From assembly GCA_002633005.1 (NCBI GenBank), contig NMRA01000006.1, positions 2,045,754 to 2,067,828 of the forward strand: 22,075 nucleotides of DNA, read 5' to 3'. Source of the DNA: Phoronis australis (Eukaryota > Phoronida > Phoronidae). Numbering within the stretch: position 1 is the stretch's first letter; every line of letters begins with the position of its first letter. A program made the position numbers and the translations under genes. Positions 1-9,146 of the stretch are shown piece after piece. The notes beneath the pieces were generated by a model. The model searched no databases and was not told the DNA's origin. It saw only the letters and a list, made by a program, of their open reading frames with translations.

Positions 1-276
1 TAAACCAAACATTCAACGCGATTCACAGGACCACCCCTAGCGGCAGTACCCGGAACTACGAAGTGAGTCAGAAATTCGCCCGATTGTCAGAAATTGACGA
101 AATGTTCGTTTAGAACAAGTGTTTGAAATAGTTCATTAATGAACCCTTTAGTGCGGAATACAGTTCATTACATTCGCAAATTATGCTATATACCAATAAA
201 TTCAGCTCGAAGTTGAAGGTCGCGGGAAAAGGCGACTTTCTCAACTTTTAAGTGCAGGAAAGTGAAAACTACTTAC
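1..276. other. Left edge, no gene recognised
   Basis: AT-rich sequence with no recognisable coding exon, RNA gene or repeat. If the minus-strand gene starting at 1225 continues, further exons could lie here or beyond the left edge, but no acceptor followed by a long open frame stands out. Confidence 0.4.
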
Positions 277-419
277 ATAATCGTGTTCGCAAGACTCCCT
301 TTTGTTCTTTCACGAAGTTTCACGTAAAAATTCGCGAGTTTAGTCTTCTCCTGGGTTGAAAACCAAATAGCAGTCATTTTTACCAGCATCCATTTTGGTC
401 TGAAAAATCGGTCACGTCC
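277..419 (-). CDS. Candidate second exon of the unidentified minus-strand gene
   Basis: On the minus strand a strong acceptor (a T-run then GCAG) ends at 420 and a strong donor (GTAAGTAG) starts at 276, enclosing 143 nt. Read in phase 0, which is the phase left by the donor at 1061, the stretch is open for 47 codons plus 2 nt. It gives a basic, protein-like sequence that starts GRDRFFRPKW and includes KLANFYVKLRER. No family is recognised. An open frame of this length has roughly a one in ten chance of arising randomly, so the case rests on the two splice sites and the matching phase. Transcript evidence would settle it. Confidence 0.25.
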
Positions 420-656
420 CTGCAAAAAACTCGTGCAAAGTATTATTAAACGAATTTTGCGACAAAAAAAGATTATCAGATAAGTAAAACAATATATTCT
501 TTCATACTTTGCAATAATTTTTATTCACATTTATTACATTTTTGAGTTATTTTTTGCCGATTGTAGTGAGCGAATTTAACACGGTGACAGATACGCGACG
601 CGATTCGCTGAAGAATGCTGTCCTCGCTAACTATGTGTAGTCAAGTAAGAACACCT

Positions 657-684
657 CATATAAATACGTGGGTGCATAAAAATC
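657..684. repeat. Dispersed repeat copy (matches 15372-15400)
   Basis: The CATATAAATACGTGGG stretch and its following GCATAAAAATC match the sequence at 15372-15400 with about four differences over 28 bases in the same orientation. At the other site the sequence lies inside an inverted repeat. It is probably a short interspersed element copy. Element boundaries were not found. Confidence 0.35.
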
Positions 685-1060
685 ATCCCTGTAGATTGAA
701 TAATTTTCAAGACGGGCATTTAAAGATCGTTGGACATGCAAATTTGTTAAAATAAGGTCAGTGAACCAAGCGGTAAATAACTGCAGCGCGTTGGCAAGTC
801 TTGAACCAGCCAATCAGTGAATAACTAACGGGTCGTTAATATTCCGTGAATGAAGATGGTTTCCAAATCAGGGACCGCCACATTTGACCAATATATGGTG
901 TCCGTACATAATGACAACTGCAATCCCACCAACATTAAGGGTCTGGTTTGAAGTCAACAAGGTCACAGAAATAATAAATGAACAAGTGTGAAATTGGTAA
1001 TGGTATTCCAAAAAAATTCAGGAGGCAAATGTTGCAGTTGCGCCATTTACCGGCATTTAC

Positions 1061-1225
1061 CTGAGTTTTCTTTGAAAGAATAGGCCACCTTTTAGTTTGT
1101 GATAATGTGTCGATTTCTTTATGACGAATTACAGCACATGTCGTTGCTCGCGTAACAACAGAACGCACAGCAATTAGATTGAGGGAAGAAGAAACCACGC
1201 GAAAACTCTTCAACACAGCAGCCAT
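1061..1225 (-). CDS. First coding exon of an unidentified, probably mitochondrially targeted protein (partial)
   Basis: The exon has 55 codons on the minus strand from ATG at 1225-1223 to a consensus donor (CAG then GTAAAT) at 1061/1060, ending in phase 0. This ATG was chosen over the in-frame ATG at 1258 because its context is strong (AAAATGG) and the sequence from it is a textbook mitochondrial presequence: MAAVLKSFRV, then Ser/Val/Arg-rich residues with several Arg and no acidic residue until about residue 37. After that come residues such as HKEIDTLSQTKRWPILSKKTQ-like basic text, which I do not match to a known family. It sits directly below a compact promoter with YY1-like and ZNF143-like boxes, typical of nuclear genes for mitochondrial proteins. 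Without the donor the frame runs into intron sequence. The protein identity is unknown, and targeting is inferred from composition only. Confidence 0.45.
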
Positions 1226-1360
1226 TTTGTCTGTTACCCACAATGCCCAATGCCTCACAGACTTTTTTTAAAACAGTTCTCCAACAGAGTGCGCTCAAAC
1301 ACAAGTTCGGGGGAGGTAGTTCCCGGCTGGGCCTCCGGACACTCTGCCGTCACGTCGGGA
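1226..1360. promoter_or_regulatory. Compact promoter with ZNF143/Staf-like and YY1-like boxes
   Basis: TACCCACAATGC at about 1236-1247 fits the ZNF143/Staf consensus core base for base. The minus-strand start codon lies in AAAATGGCTGC (about 1219-1229), a YY1-like initiator context. The following 1300-1360 is locally GC-rich with several CpGs, unlike the AT-rich surroundings. Both boxes are typical of housekeeping promoters and support transcription of the minus-strand exon at 1061-1225. A small plus-strand frame opens at 1243, so bidirectional activity is possible, but that frame (73 codons) resembles nothing known. Confidence 0.45.
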
Positions 1361-1631
1361 TAGCGAGTGAATCAATCTTGGTCTGTGCAGGAGATGTTCA
1401 GGACGATATGGAGGATGCTAGTTCATTTGTTTTAAACAGGATTCAAAAAGGTCCCCACTTATAAAATGCTTGAAAAGAAAACTCTGAATCCCAACATCAG
1501 TGACCTTTCAGTGTATCGCGGGGGATCAACCTTTTTGTGAATTCTTTAGGCCGGGAATCATGATTACATTGGAAATTAAGACGATTTTTTGGTAATAGAA
1601 CAGAATAAAATATAACGAAATTTTCAGGGAT

Positions 1632-1708
1632 GATCCAGGATTTTTAGTTGGGGGGCAAGGGCAGAGTATTAGCCAGGATTTGCCCGTCAGACATTCGCAC
1701 CCCCGAAT
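1632..1708. repeat. Dispersed repeat, copy 1 (pair with 6882-6981)
   Basis: The shared core is CAGAGTATTAG, then TTGCCCGTC, GACATTC and CACCC-CGAA in the same order and orientation as at 6882-6981. A 'ccaga/ccagga-ttttt' stretch and a G-rich tract precede the core in both copies. This is a diverged interspersed repeat, and it lies beside a G/C palindrome here. Confidence 0.55.
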
Positions 1709-1734
1709 TATCGGGTCAATGACTGTGAGGGTTT

Positions 1735-1785
1735 TAGGGGCCGGGGGGGGGGGGGCANGGGGGGGCATGCCCCCCTTGGCCGCCT
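1735..1785. repeat. G-tract/C-tract palindrome with an assembly N
   Basis: A G-run of about 13 bases, an N at 1758, another G-run, then CATG and a C-run form a near-perfect inverted repeat (GGGGGGCATGCCCCCC). It resembles the centres of the elements at 2857-2922 and 21107-21160. The ambiguous base lies inside a homopolymer that is difficult to sequence. The G-runs could form a quadruplex or hairpin. Confidence 0.5.
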
Positions 1786-2644
1786 CTAAATCCGACACTG
1801 GTTTATCTTGTATCTGTTGCAAACAAGAACTGATTAGGATGCTAGTTTCCGATAAAAAATATAAAGAATGAACCAAGATATGTACGAAGACAAGAGGCAG
1901 ACTGAGAGTGTTTTCTGTCCATGGCGGCCCGGCCATGACCACGAGAAGTGTCTGACATACTTAATAAAACGTTGTTTTGCTAAAATACCTACTTGACCAG
2001 CTAGCTGTATAAAGTCTCGTCAAAAAAGATTCAGCAATTTTTTTACCCACATCGGAGCAAACTATTTGGAATGCTTGAGTCCATGCCATGGACACTGAAA
2101 TGATGGGCACACTGAAACAGCGCGTTTTAATTGAACCGAGCCGGGCAAAATGGCCAGTGGTTTTCACGGGATTGTTCGGAGGAGAGGAGGCAGTTCTGAG
2201 CAATATACAGGCATTAACAGCATCCAATCGAAGTCCACGAAATACTTATCGGAAGTCCCATCTAACAGAAAAACGCGCTGCAGCGGAGGGAAGATAATTA
2301 AATTAAAGATACTGGGGCTAACCCTCCACATATTAATGCTGTTGATAGTCGTCTCAAATTATTTTTCAGTCAAATTAGGTGCGATTTTTGTTCTTGGACG
2401 GAAAGGCCAATTCAATTCTTCTGCCAAAAGTTCCTGATCATGATATAATGCCACACCCTGTGAGCTTAGCACGTAGTAACACTGTTCCCTTCTGCGTGGC
2501 CTGAGAGAGCCTTTCAGATATCTTGTGTTAAATCGTTTGGAAAAGGAGTTCCCTAGGAAACCTCAATTATACCAAAGGGTCACGGGGAGCGAACAGCGGA
2601 AAGACATACCAGACGCCACGCGGAGGAGTGTGCAAGGTTCATCT

Positions 2645-3275
2645 GCAATCGCCATTTTAGGTCCACATGATAATTTTGAGGTGCTTCTTCGATCTTAATA
2701 TAGCGAAAAAATTGACCTCTAAACCCTTATTTGCATGCATAATTAGGTCAAAATTTGGCTTAATTGCATAAATTACATATAAGCATATCTCTGGAACCAC
2801 TTGACAGAATTGCAGGATCTTTTGGGTAGCTCATTCAAGGTCAGGATCAAGTGACATGGGCGGCGCACCATAGGGAGCTGGGGGGGCTATAGCCCCCACT
2901 TTTTCCAGTGCTGCGCCGCCCATGAGTGACAATTTCCAAAAACCACTATCTTTTGCCAAAAACAGTCAAACCACACGAAATATGTGCACGTTTCATAAGA
3001 AATCGCCATACTTGGTCCGAATGACCATTTTGAGTTGCTCTTTTAAAGTTGATAAAAACAAAATTCGACCACATTAGCTCCAATTTGTATAATTATGTCA
3101 TAGTTGCTGGTCATAATTAGCATAATTTACTTGTGTGCATCTCAAACCCGTTTTGTGGGTCGCTTCTTACCAGCTTATATAACCATCTTATACCAGCTCA
3201 TTTTTGACACTCGGTACATTTTAGGCCAAAACCACGTGACAATTTCCTGAAAACTGCTATTTTTATCAAAAAAAG
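2645..3275. repeat. Diverged tandem duplication, unit about 285 bp
   Basis: The two units align in order. The first runs from 'atcgccattttaggtcc' at about 2650 through 'cataattaggtca' to 'gtgacaatttcc'. The second runs from 'atcgccatacttggtcc' at about 3003 through 'cataattagcataat' to 'gtgacaatttcc' near 3236. The first copy is longer by the 66-70 bp palindromic insertion at 2857-2922. No coding content is seen. Confidence 0.55.
2857..2922. mobile_element. Short palindromic MITE with terminal inverted repeats
   Basis: The element starts TGGGCGGCGCA and ends TGCGCCGCCCA, a perfect 11-bp terminal inverted repeat that extends to 13 bp if the flanking CA/TG is counted. The interior is a second palindrome (GGGGGGCTATAGCCCCC). 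The flanks carry AGTGACA on both sides (2850-2856 and 2925-2931), consistent with a 7- or 8-bp target duplication like those of hAT-type elements. The second unit of the surrounding tandem duplication shows the unoccupied site (CGTGACAATTTCC at about 3235). Exact ends are ambiguous by two bases. There is no coding capacity. Confidence 0.6.
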
Positions 3276-4200
3276 AAAAAAAAATCTACCACGCCGGGAC
3301 ATGCAGAAACCGGGACACATAGAACCCGAAATACATTGAACTCACGACACATCGTGATGACCCCAAAATGAAGATAAAAGCTTTAGTCCAACTTTAGATC
3401 CGAGTCTTTCTTGAAACTGACTTGCGACAGTTTTCCTTTAGATTGACTGAAACTTGAGTTAAGTCGTTTTTCTTGTACTTTCATTGTATTTTTGTACAAT
3501 CTATCTTCATTTTTTATTGAAATGAGAAGACCGTGTGTTATACACGGGTTGATTTCTTGCTTGTATTTGTTGAACTGTGTGTTTTTGGAGGGAAAATGTT
3601 TCTGATGCAACTTAATGATGATATTGGACGGTGTCGAGTATTTAGTTCCGTGTTTAGGGATTGACTTTGACTGAAAATGTAATCAAAATTGACCTCTTCA
3701 GTTTGCGCTCATTTAAAAATTTTGTTCTCGTTCTTTGGTCTATATTTGTGTTTTAATTCTTTTTCAAATTTGTGGTTTGTAATTAACCTTTGGCATTTGG
3801 TGAGATACACGTAGGGAAATGGTCAAATAGAATGAAGAAGAATGTGGCACTGCGAGATGTTTCGCTGTTATCAGAAGATGTGTGATAAATATGATGAATT
3901 AGAGACGATGACATGTCGTTGAGTTTGACAGGGTAAGTGATTTTAGGTTGTGAGTGAAGGCTAAACATTATGTCTTGAAATCTTAAAAGTTGTGGCTGTG
4001 GTTAATTTTTAAAAGATCAATGTTGAGATAACGGGCAACATTGAATTCGTTGTTATCTGTGCTTGATTTGGCAATGACATATGCAAATTCACATAAAAAT
4101 ATATGCATATATCTGTCTGGAGTTACAGGGGCTTGTAAGTGTTGGCAATAGCTATACGTTTGTTGTGCATTTTGATATGAGAGAGTAAGCATTCATACGA
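3276..4200. other. T-rich non-coding stretch
   Basis: No exon or domain is recognised. T-rich, 3'-UTR-like composition leads towards the LINE-like tail at about 4200-4400, so part of it may be the untranslated end of that element. Confidence 0.35.
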
Positions 4201-4311
4201 TTTAAAATTATATAAAATATCGTTTTTGTAAACACGCAAGCCTTTTGATATGTATGTAACTTGGCTAAAGCATGTTTTATATCTATTGTATTTTATCCTC
4301 TATAAATAAAG

Positions 4312-4400
<89 letters not shown>
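4200..4400 (+). mobile_element. LINE-like 3' end with AATAAA and a (TTA)n tail
   Basis: An AT-rich stretch ends in TATAAATAAAG and then passes directly into about 24 uninterrupted TTA/ATT units (about 4312-4390), finishing with TCATTATCATTAT. A poly(A)-signal-like hexamer followed by a trinucleotide microsatellite is the usual look of a non-LTR retrotransposon 3' terminus. No reverse transcriptase text was found upstream, so the copy would be 5'-truncated. A simple (TTA)n microsatellite beside unrelated DNA is the alternative. Confidence 0.35.
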
Positions 4401-5319
4401 GTAACTAATCCGGCGTGAGTGCTACAATCTGATGAGTAACCTTTAAAGTGTATGTCATAGTTGTCTCGAGTCAACAGTGAGTAATTGTCAGTTGTTGATA
4501 ACCATGACTCAGGTGGTATCGAAAAAATAATTCAGTGTTTGTAGATCATCAGGAGATACTCTAAAAAATCAAATTTTGCGCTGAGCGACTGAATAGTGAC
4601 ACTCAGTAATTTGATTTCATCTTTATGTAGTTAGAAAATAATCCAAGCTTGCGTGTCATAATATTTAGATTTACTAATTACTATTTCATGTGTTGGGTTT
4701 CAAATATCTTCTGGACAAAGTTGAATTTTAAAATTAAAACACCTAATTCGTTCGTCCAAAGCATAACTTCGCTTTAGAGCTCAGTTTCAGTTAACTGGAC
4801 AGAGGAAGCATAGTGATCATGTTTCTTCATGGGCCTCGCTCATCCGAGGGAAAGGTGTCTGTGCCTTCTGAGAGAGGAATTTTTTCGCCGTTCGAGTGAG
4901 GGGAAAAATCCACCTCCCGATCACCACTCAATAGCACCCCCGCCCTGTTGCAAGCTCTCATAGGCTCTGTCTCAAGTAGCATTTTGTGTTCTTTCAAATT
5001 GTTACCTGTGTGGTTACAGATGATTTGAACTCCGGAGAGAAATTTTCAATGAAGGGGAATTTTTGGGCCGTGTTGGGGGAATTTCCGAATTACGCGTGAT
5101 TTTTCAAATATTTTTGAGAGGGCCGATATTCGGCCCCAAAATCGAGGGATTGATGACCCTGTCTTTTTCGGAAGAAAAATGCGTCATGTTTCAACTCGTA
5201 GTCATGAAAACACAGTCTGGCTGCGACCGAAGATTCTCTGGTCGTTGCTATGATGCTCGGCAACTGAGAATGCGACAATTAAAATATGATCTAACTTTTC
5301 GAAAACATTTATAAAATTT
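4401..5319. other. Intergenic stretch with small inverted repeats
   Basis: No gene is recognised. Arms AAATCAAATT (4566-4575) and AATTTGATTT (4608-4617) are perfectly complementary, with an inner CTGAG/CTCAG pair, and could form a hairpin. GGGCCGA-TAT-TCGGCCC near 5120 is a second short palindrome. Confidence 0.35.
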
Positions 5320-5466
5320 ACATGACCATATTTTCCATCGTCGCGGCGTAGGGCAACGACCCAACGCTTCCGAATCTCAACCTCCTTAGGGATTGTAAAA
5401 CAAACAGTTGAGAGTGCGTATTTTGTTCCGCCATTCAAGCTACGCCGGCGGAATACAACACACCAA
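5320..5466 (-). pseudogene. THAP-type zinc-finger remnant
   Basis: On the minus strand one frame gives VCCIPPA (5463-5443), like the Cys-containing start of a THAP domain. A second frame, one shift away, continues with RRRSLNGG and FTIPKEVEIRKRWVVALRRD, which closely follows the THAP pattern of F-x-I/F-P-K, then RxxW, then AxRRD. The final KYGHV resembles the KYxxV before the last C-x-S-x-H-F, but that Cys and His are absent. The frame break and lost metal ligands indicate a decayed copy. THAP domains occur in P-element-like transposases and in host DNA-binding proteins, and nothing here distinguishes the two. A sequencing error plus a missing downstream exon is the alternative. Confidence 0.4.
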
Positions 5467-5489
5467 CAGAGGTATCGTAGCGAGCCTCG

Positions 5490-7200
5490 TTTTGGAACGC
5501 GCCTCCTGTCGGCGTGAATTAGGTCTAGCTTTTCCGCAAACGCTTAACAATGATCTCATTCATTTTAATTGACTAATTAAGAGCGATTTGAGATCAATTT
5601 CATAACGGCAAGTGGTCTAAGTAAAAAGTTGATTTTGGTGGTGGACGGCGGCCGGGTTTCAAAACTGTCACAGTCGATATGCCCTACGTTTGAGTAATTC
5701 AACGGCTGTGGAGAATGTCTGTTCACTGACCTTGCGAAATGTAATATTCAGTTAGTTACACTATATCATTGCTTTGATTTGTTAATTAGAGAAGGACGAA
5801 TTCAGCAGTAGAAGGTCACGAAACTAGCTTGAGAGTGGTATCACCAAAACATTTAAACTCGAGTGTATTGGAACCAGTTTTAAATGTTGAACTAAAGAAA
5901 CAATGAATTGAATTTTACGCGTGTTCAGTAATTCTGTTATAAAACTCATAGGCCTATCGTCCAAAAGAGGCCATTTTAGCATTGTATCCGTTGAATTATT
6001 GATACCAGCTTAAAATATCCGAGTAGGGTAAGGTATAAGCAATGTAAACTGAAGTCAACATGCTTTTCTCTCAGTTTACTGAATACGTTCAGTTGCAAAA
6101 TCGATCAGTGTCAGGCGTTCTTACATAAATTGAAGTAACGTACAACTGAGTGAAGTCGATATATTTTAATTTTCGTAGCTCATTGAATACACTGCGGCAA
6201 TTGAGAAGAAAATGCTGTCGAGCCAGAGATACACCATTAATGCACACGCTCCTCCATTTTTACTTAAAGTTCACAGACGTAGCGTGCTTTGTCAAAACAC
6301 GATCTGTTCTCCACGGTCTGGTTACTAGAAATGAAAGCGAAGCAGTCCATGGATTCTGAAACAGAAAACACGACACGGTAGGAGTCTGTGATAAAGTGTC
6401 ATACAATAACAATTTAGGGTGTCGAAGTTCCGCAAGAAGTGAAGCGCAAATTAACTTCTAATCGCGTTATCAGCCATACACAAATATAACAGATTAGCTA
6501 TGGAAGATTCGAAACGAAAATGTGGACGTGTAAGGCAGCAACACGAGAAATTTTAGGACGTAAGCAATACCGTAAAAAGATCAATGGTGATGACGGAGAT
6601 GGTGATAATACAGCGTATTTGATACAGTGACAAAACACAAAAATATAAATCACGAAAGGAAAGCACGAAATTTTTCATCAAACAAGTATTCTGTAGTAGA
6701 CCACGGGAGGCTGTAAGTTGGTGCTGAAAGTTCTGCTGTATTCGAATAGTTGTCAGTATGAACAGGGCCGCGTATTATCGTTGACTACAGTTAGTGTTGC
6801 ACAATAACGCAAATAATTTCTACAAATCATAACGAGAGCAAGAACATTGCGAGTGGTGAAAATAAAAGATCAACACAGGAATCCAGAATTTTTTGGAGGC
6901 GGGAGGGATGGGGGAGGGGGGTGTGGCAAGGCAGAGTATTAGAGATTATTTTGCCCGTCGGACATTCCCACCCTCGAACTGCCAAATGGAATCTGTATGA
7001 ATCATGAAATCATGCCGTACACGATAACCGAATCACTACCTCGCGATTCAGGCCTTAAGAAGCAAAGAAGCTGTAGATGTTGACGAAATAAGCTAGTGAG
7101 GCAGCTCCTGTGGCGTGTAGAGCGCACATCTTCCTAATGTAGACCTACATCATACTTTTATATTTCCCAACTCTTTTTTGTATTTTTAACCGTGGACCTA
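5490..7200. other. Long gene-free stretch
   Basis: No exon, RNA gene or intact mobile element is seen. The part at 5587-5640 resembles 9735-9785 ('gagatcaa..t..a..gtggtctaa'), suggesting a weak dispersed repeat. The repeat at 6882-6981 is the only well-supported item. Confidence 0.35.
6882..6981. repeat. Dispersed repeat, copy 2 (pair with 1632-1708)
   Basis: It carries the same ordered blocks as copy 1 (CAGAGTATTAG, TTGCCCGTC, GACATTC, CACCC), preceded by a G-rich, A-free tract of about 40 bases. No terminal repeats or target duplications were identified. Confidence 0.55.
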
Positions 7201-7241
7201 GTACAACTCTATCTTATTCTAATCACAGTACAGAGATGACC

Positions 7242-7335
7242 TTTTATCGCGTACTTGCTGTGCTATCTGGAGGCTACGTGGTCCCACATCCTGGGCTCTC
7301 ATCCTATTCGTCACAAAGGAATGAGACGAACATGA
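7242..7335 (+). pseudogene. LINE remnant with 2A-like (NPGP-type) motif
   Basis: The plus frame from 7242 reads FYRVLAVLSGGYVVPHPGLS. This resembles the leucine-rich 'LLxLSGDVExNPGP' text found near the start of ORFs in CR1/L2-like LINEs of marine deuterostomes, where it can act as a ribosome-skipping signal. Here the Asp, the Asn and the final Pro are replaced, so skipping would not be expected. The frame stops soon afterwards at about 7345 and no endonuclease domain follows. This is a short relic at best, and chance resemblance cannot be excluded. Confidence 0.3.
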
Positions 7336-7423
7336 GGTTATCTTAAGTAACGTTATGGAATGTAATGCCAACATACTGTGTTTATTTAACCTACGTTTGT
7401 CTTCACAGACTACACTATTGCAC

Positions 7424-7429
7424 TTTATT
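7424..7429 (-). terminator. Poly(A) signal of the lectin/TLDc gene
   Basis: AATAAA on the minus strand, followed about 20 nt later by GT-rich sequence (TGTAGTCTGTGAAG), lies about 143 nt below the stop codon at 7572. A second AATAAA lies at 7386-7381. Either would give a short 3' UTR. Confidence 0.5.
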
Positions 7430-7571
7430 CTATAAACCAGATAAAATTAGAGAATTTTGGTATGCCGTAATGTCAAAACGCAATCAACCAACGTACATGA
7501 ACATGAATACTTCTGAAGAAAAGTAGCAAAGATACCAATTACTCCTCTTGTTACTCACACACTGCATAGGT

Positions 7572-8989
7572 CTAAGTCTTACCATCAACAACGCTCCACA
7601 CCTCAACATCGGTCCACAACATGTTTGGAGGGCAGCTGAGAGTACCTTCGTAGCTGTTGGAATGATAACTGCACTTGCCATCAGATTGGAAATAGTTATG
7701 GATGCTGTTATAGGATGCAGATCCAGAAAAGAACTTCAGTTCATGATCCTGACCAAATGTTGGACCATAGTTTTCATCATCGATCACAGAATTGCTGAAT
7801 TCCTTGACGTTGTATCTGGCTGTTGCACACTGAGTTCTTTCATTACACAGTTGAAACAAGAATGCGTTACTATCTCCGTTCCGAGGAGTTCCCCAGGAGA
7901 CAGAAGCATAACCACCGTAGATGGCTCCATCAGATGAATCTTTTCCAATAGAGATGGTTGGGCCCTTATCGTCACATTTGTTGTGAAATTGCACACTCGA
8001 CATTCCGTCACGTGATGCCCGGTAAAGGAGCTTGAATTTTTTTCCCGAGAACCAGTTTCTCAGCTTATTTACCTGGTCTGTATTCAGCAGACTTGAATCT
8101 AGAAGACTCCCCGAGTCTAAAATTCAAATATACACTGTATCTTACAGTGAAGCTCAACGGTGCAATTGTCGACGCATTAAAGCGATTTTCATTTCAGGAA
8201 TAGTTTTGCAGTGAAAGAGAAATCCGAATATATTTTATTCGCTGACAAAGTGAACATAACTGGAAGTGACGCTATCTAATAACGACAACTGACGGTGAAC
8301 ACTTACCGGTCCGTACCTTATAGGTATGCTTAAGATGTTAATGCAACACGTAATCTCTTTTGTAAGGTACTAATAGCTAGTTGAAACAAGCACAAATGTT
8401 ATAAAATATTTGAATGAACATGTCTATTACAGACTGAGCGATTTTTTTATCTAAAATGATGTAATAAAATACTGACATTTTTTTCGCAATAGACCTAAAT
8501 ACCTTTGCCAGTCCATATGGTCACGTCATTTTTCAACGATTCTTCACCAATCAAAGATTTGAAGCGACGGGAGTCCATAGAGGTTATACGAGTATTTTCT
8601 TCCTGGCATTTTCTTTTTGCGCTTTCCCAATCCACTGATGCGTTGCTCAGTTTTAAGCATGAATGTTCACTGTAACGAAATTTGCTTGGGCAATAGAGTT
8701 TACTCAGAATGAGTTCAAGGGAGGACAATGACTTCTCGTTTTGATATCTCCCGTCTTGAACTATTTTAGAAACATTTAGTGAAATGACATCACGTATGTC
8801 TTTAAATTCTGCTTGGATGGTGTTAAGAATTGTCCTTTGAAAGTCCTGGTTGCTTTTTTCTTCTTCTTTCAGTAAGGTGATGATTGACTCTTCGAGAACA
8901 GATCTCTTCACTACAGCCGAAGCCACCGGGAGGGACGCGATTTGATTATTCAGCACAACGACCACTACGAGAAGATATGCCCTGAACAT
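7572..8989 (-). CDS. Predicted secreted protein: half C-type lectin domain fused to a TLDc domain (two exons)
   Basis: The coding exons are 8989-8503 and 8116-7572 (343 residues). The donor is AAAG|GTATTT and the acceptor TTTTAG|AC, joining in frame in phase 1 across a 386-nt intron. Residues 1-25 are a hydrophobic signal peptide (MFRAYLLVVVVVL). Residues 30-95 are charged and probably coiled coil. Residues 98-162 are the first half of a C-type lectin fold: CP at 100, Cys111, the W-x-x-A-x-x-x-C block (Trp121, Cys128) and the IWTG strand. The second half, with the Ca/sugar residues and the last cysteines, is absent, leaving Cys128 unpaired. Residues 170-340 match the TLDc family: SSLL...LRNWF, KLLYRASRDG, FHNKCDDKGPT, YGGYASVSWG, AFLFQL, YGPTFG and VEVWSV. 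Known TLDc proteins (OXR1, NCOA7 types) are mostly intracellular and linked to oxidative stress and V-ATPase. Export and extra cysteines are unusual. Function is unknown; a role in surface recognition or innate defence is a guess. The start at 8989 is favoured by its Kozak context, the signal peptide and the TATA position. An in-frame ATG at 9112 would add 41 residues. Confidence 0.72.
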
Positions 8990-9146
8990 TTTTGTTAATG
9001 GGTTCAAAAAGTTCTTTGGTAAATACAAAGAGGCCTTTTCACGACACCAAAGACCAACAAAATCCTCAACACTGTAATAGTGGAGTTTGTCTGGAAGACG
9101 CATATGTAACACCGCCTTTTAAGTTTCAAGCATCGCTTTATGATAG

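Larger units (their letters stand above)
1465..2640. other. Intergenic stretch, no convincing gene
   Basis: Several short open frames occur on both strands (for example around 1961-2297) but none shows domain signatures or flanking splice signals. The identifiable items are the repeat at 1632-1708 and the G/C palindrome at 1735-1785. Confidence 0.4.

Noticed and set aside
1526-1942. Minus-strand open frame of 138 codons
   Set aside because: It runs through the G/C homopolymer and the N at 1758, giving artificial Pro-rich text, and part of it is a dispersed repeat.
7548-7937. Plus-strand open frame of 129 codons
   Set aside because: Antisense of the TLDc exon, with no independent signal.
8117-8502. 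Hidden exon encoding the missing half of the lectin domain
   Set aside because: Reading this intron in all minus frames shows many stops and none of the expected Trp/Cys pattern.
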